46,206 nt of DNA from the IMG/VR virus record IMGVR_UViG_3300020020_000064, positions 1 to 46,206 of that record; one strand, given 5' to 3'. The stretch comes from a virus. A program made the position numbers and the translations under genes. The notes beneath the pieces are model-generated. The model saw only the letters and a program-made list of their open reading frames with translations, had not been told where the DNA came from and did no database searches. The first letter of the stretch is position 1. Every line of letters begins with the position of its first letter. This document shows, piece after piece, positions 45,757 to 46,206 of this stretch.

Positions 45757-46206
45757 ATGACTAAATATATTGATGCTCAAGGGCGGGAGTGGGATACGGC
45801 CGAAGAAGCGCTCCAAGACTTCATCGACAACTTGCCGCCTTTGACCGACGAGCAAAGAGAAGAAGTCTTTTCTTCCACACACCATGATTGGCTAGCATCT
45901 CGAAACCTTGCTGCTATTGAATTTGCTGTCCATTATCATGGTCTCTCTCAGGTTTTCGGGTATTACCCCATCCCCTACCCTTTAGACCCGCAACCCATCA
46001 TTCACTATCAACCCGCACGCGATGCTCTTATTGATCGCGGATTCGAGGATCAGGGTTGGGAGTGGGATTCGATCAATGACAAGTTCATGGTCGCGGTCGA
46101 TGTTGACTGGGACATCGCACATGTGCCATTCTTCCAGGAGCAACGCCAATACCACAATCGCCGCGTGCTTGCCTCGTTCGGACCGCCATACGGCCCATCA
46201 CCGACG
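45757..46206 (+). CDS. Hypothetical protein (partial, runs off window)
   Basis: 150 codons are open to the window edge. Acidic N-terminus (EWDTAEEALQDFIDNLPPLTDEQREEVF), aromatic middle (GYYPIPYPLDPQPIIHYQPARD), and RGFEDQGWEWDSIND. No family recognised. Probably leaderless from the promoter directly upstream. Confidence 0.65.
   Translation, partial: MTKYIDAQGREWDTAEEALQDFIDNLPPLTDEQREEVFSSTHHDWLASRNLAAIEFAVHYHGLSQVFGYYPIPYPLDPQPIIHYQPARDALIDRGFEDQGWEWDSINDKFMVAVDVDWDIAHVPFFQEQRQYHNRRVLASFGPPYGPSPT

Noticed and set aside
1-46206. CRISPR arrays, tRNA genes, integrase or attachment site
   Set aside because: I scanned for regularly spaced repeats, tRNA arms and integrase-type proteins and saw none that I could support.

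Overview
This window is a 46.2 kb piece of a tailed, long-non-contractile-tail (siphovirus-type) bacteriophage of an actinobacterium. The grounds are a dense gene array with 1-11 bp overlaps, a canonical capsid-neck-tail order, a ReqiPepy6 Gp37-like tail protein, an MSMEG_6728-type glycosylase, several actinophage-style small zinc-ribbon proteins, and many SigA-like promoters of which a large share appear leaderless, as is common in actinobacteria. No integrase, excisionase, lysis gene, terminase or tRNA gene was seen, so lifestyle cannot be decided from this piece. The host genus is not determinable by eye.

Layout. (1) 1-13645, plus strand: end of the major capsid protein, neck and head-completion proteins, tail terminator, major tail protein, a tail assembly chaperone pair with a probable +1 ribosomal frameshift, tape measure, distal tail protein and large minor tail proteins. 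A strong bidirectional hairpin terminator closes this block. (2) 13836-29627: mostly plus-strand DNA and nucleotide metabolism in short operons, each with its own promoter: helicase, dimer glycosylase, nucleotide kinase, dUTPase-like protein, two tandem thymidylate-synthase-superfamily proteins, SLOG protein, dCMP deaminase, PolA with a UDG-like N-terminus, PD-(D/E)XK nuclease, Sak4-like ATPase, acidic-tailed ssDNA-binding candidate, VRR-NUC nuclease and a secreted zinc metallopeptidase. (3) 29719-32020, minus strand: small operons including an acidic SAP/HTH-like protein. (4) 32225-36872, plus strand: HExxH protein, primase-helicase-wHTH fusion, an AT-rich repeat (possible origin), a wHTH-like protein and small genes. 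(5) 36956-39003, a seven-gene minus operon, then a divergent control region and a plus-strand regulator (39273). (6) 39906-46206: accessory right arm with large non-coding stretches, repeated intergenic elements, small operons, and two islands with opposite codon and base habits.

How it works together. I see about twenty sigma70/SigA-like promoters (-35, 17-18 bp, -10). They fall into two styles: leaderless genes whose ATG lies 5-7 nt after the -10, and genes whose transcript would begin with an immediate hairpin or palindrome. Some use a GTATACA box in place of the usual -35. Four short HTH-like proteins (13836, 30361, 40482, 45154), all on the minus strand, each with its own leader, are candidate regulators of this distributed promoter network. 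The nucleotide genes could support ordinary dTTP supply or, more speculatively, base modification: one of the two thymidylate-synthase homologues carries Asp at the position where TS has the substrate-selecting Asn, by hand alignment.

All function calls come from reading motifs and order by eye; no database search was run.
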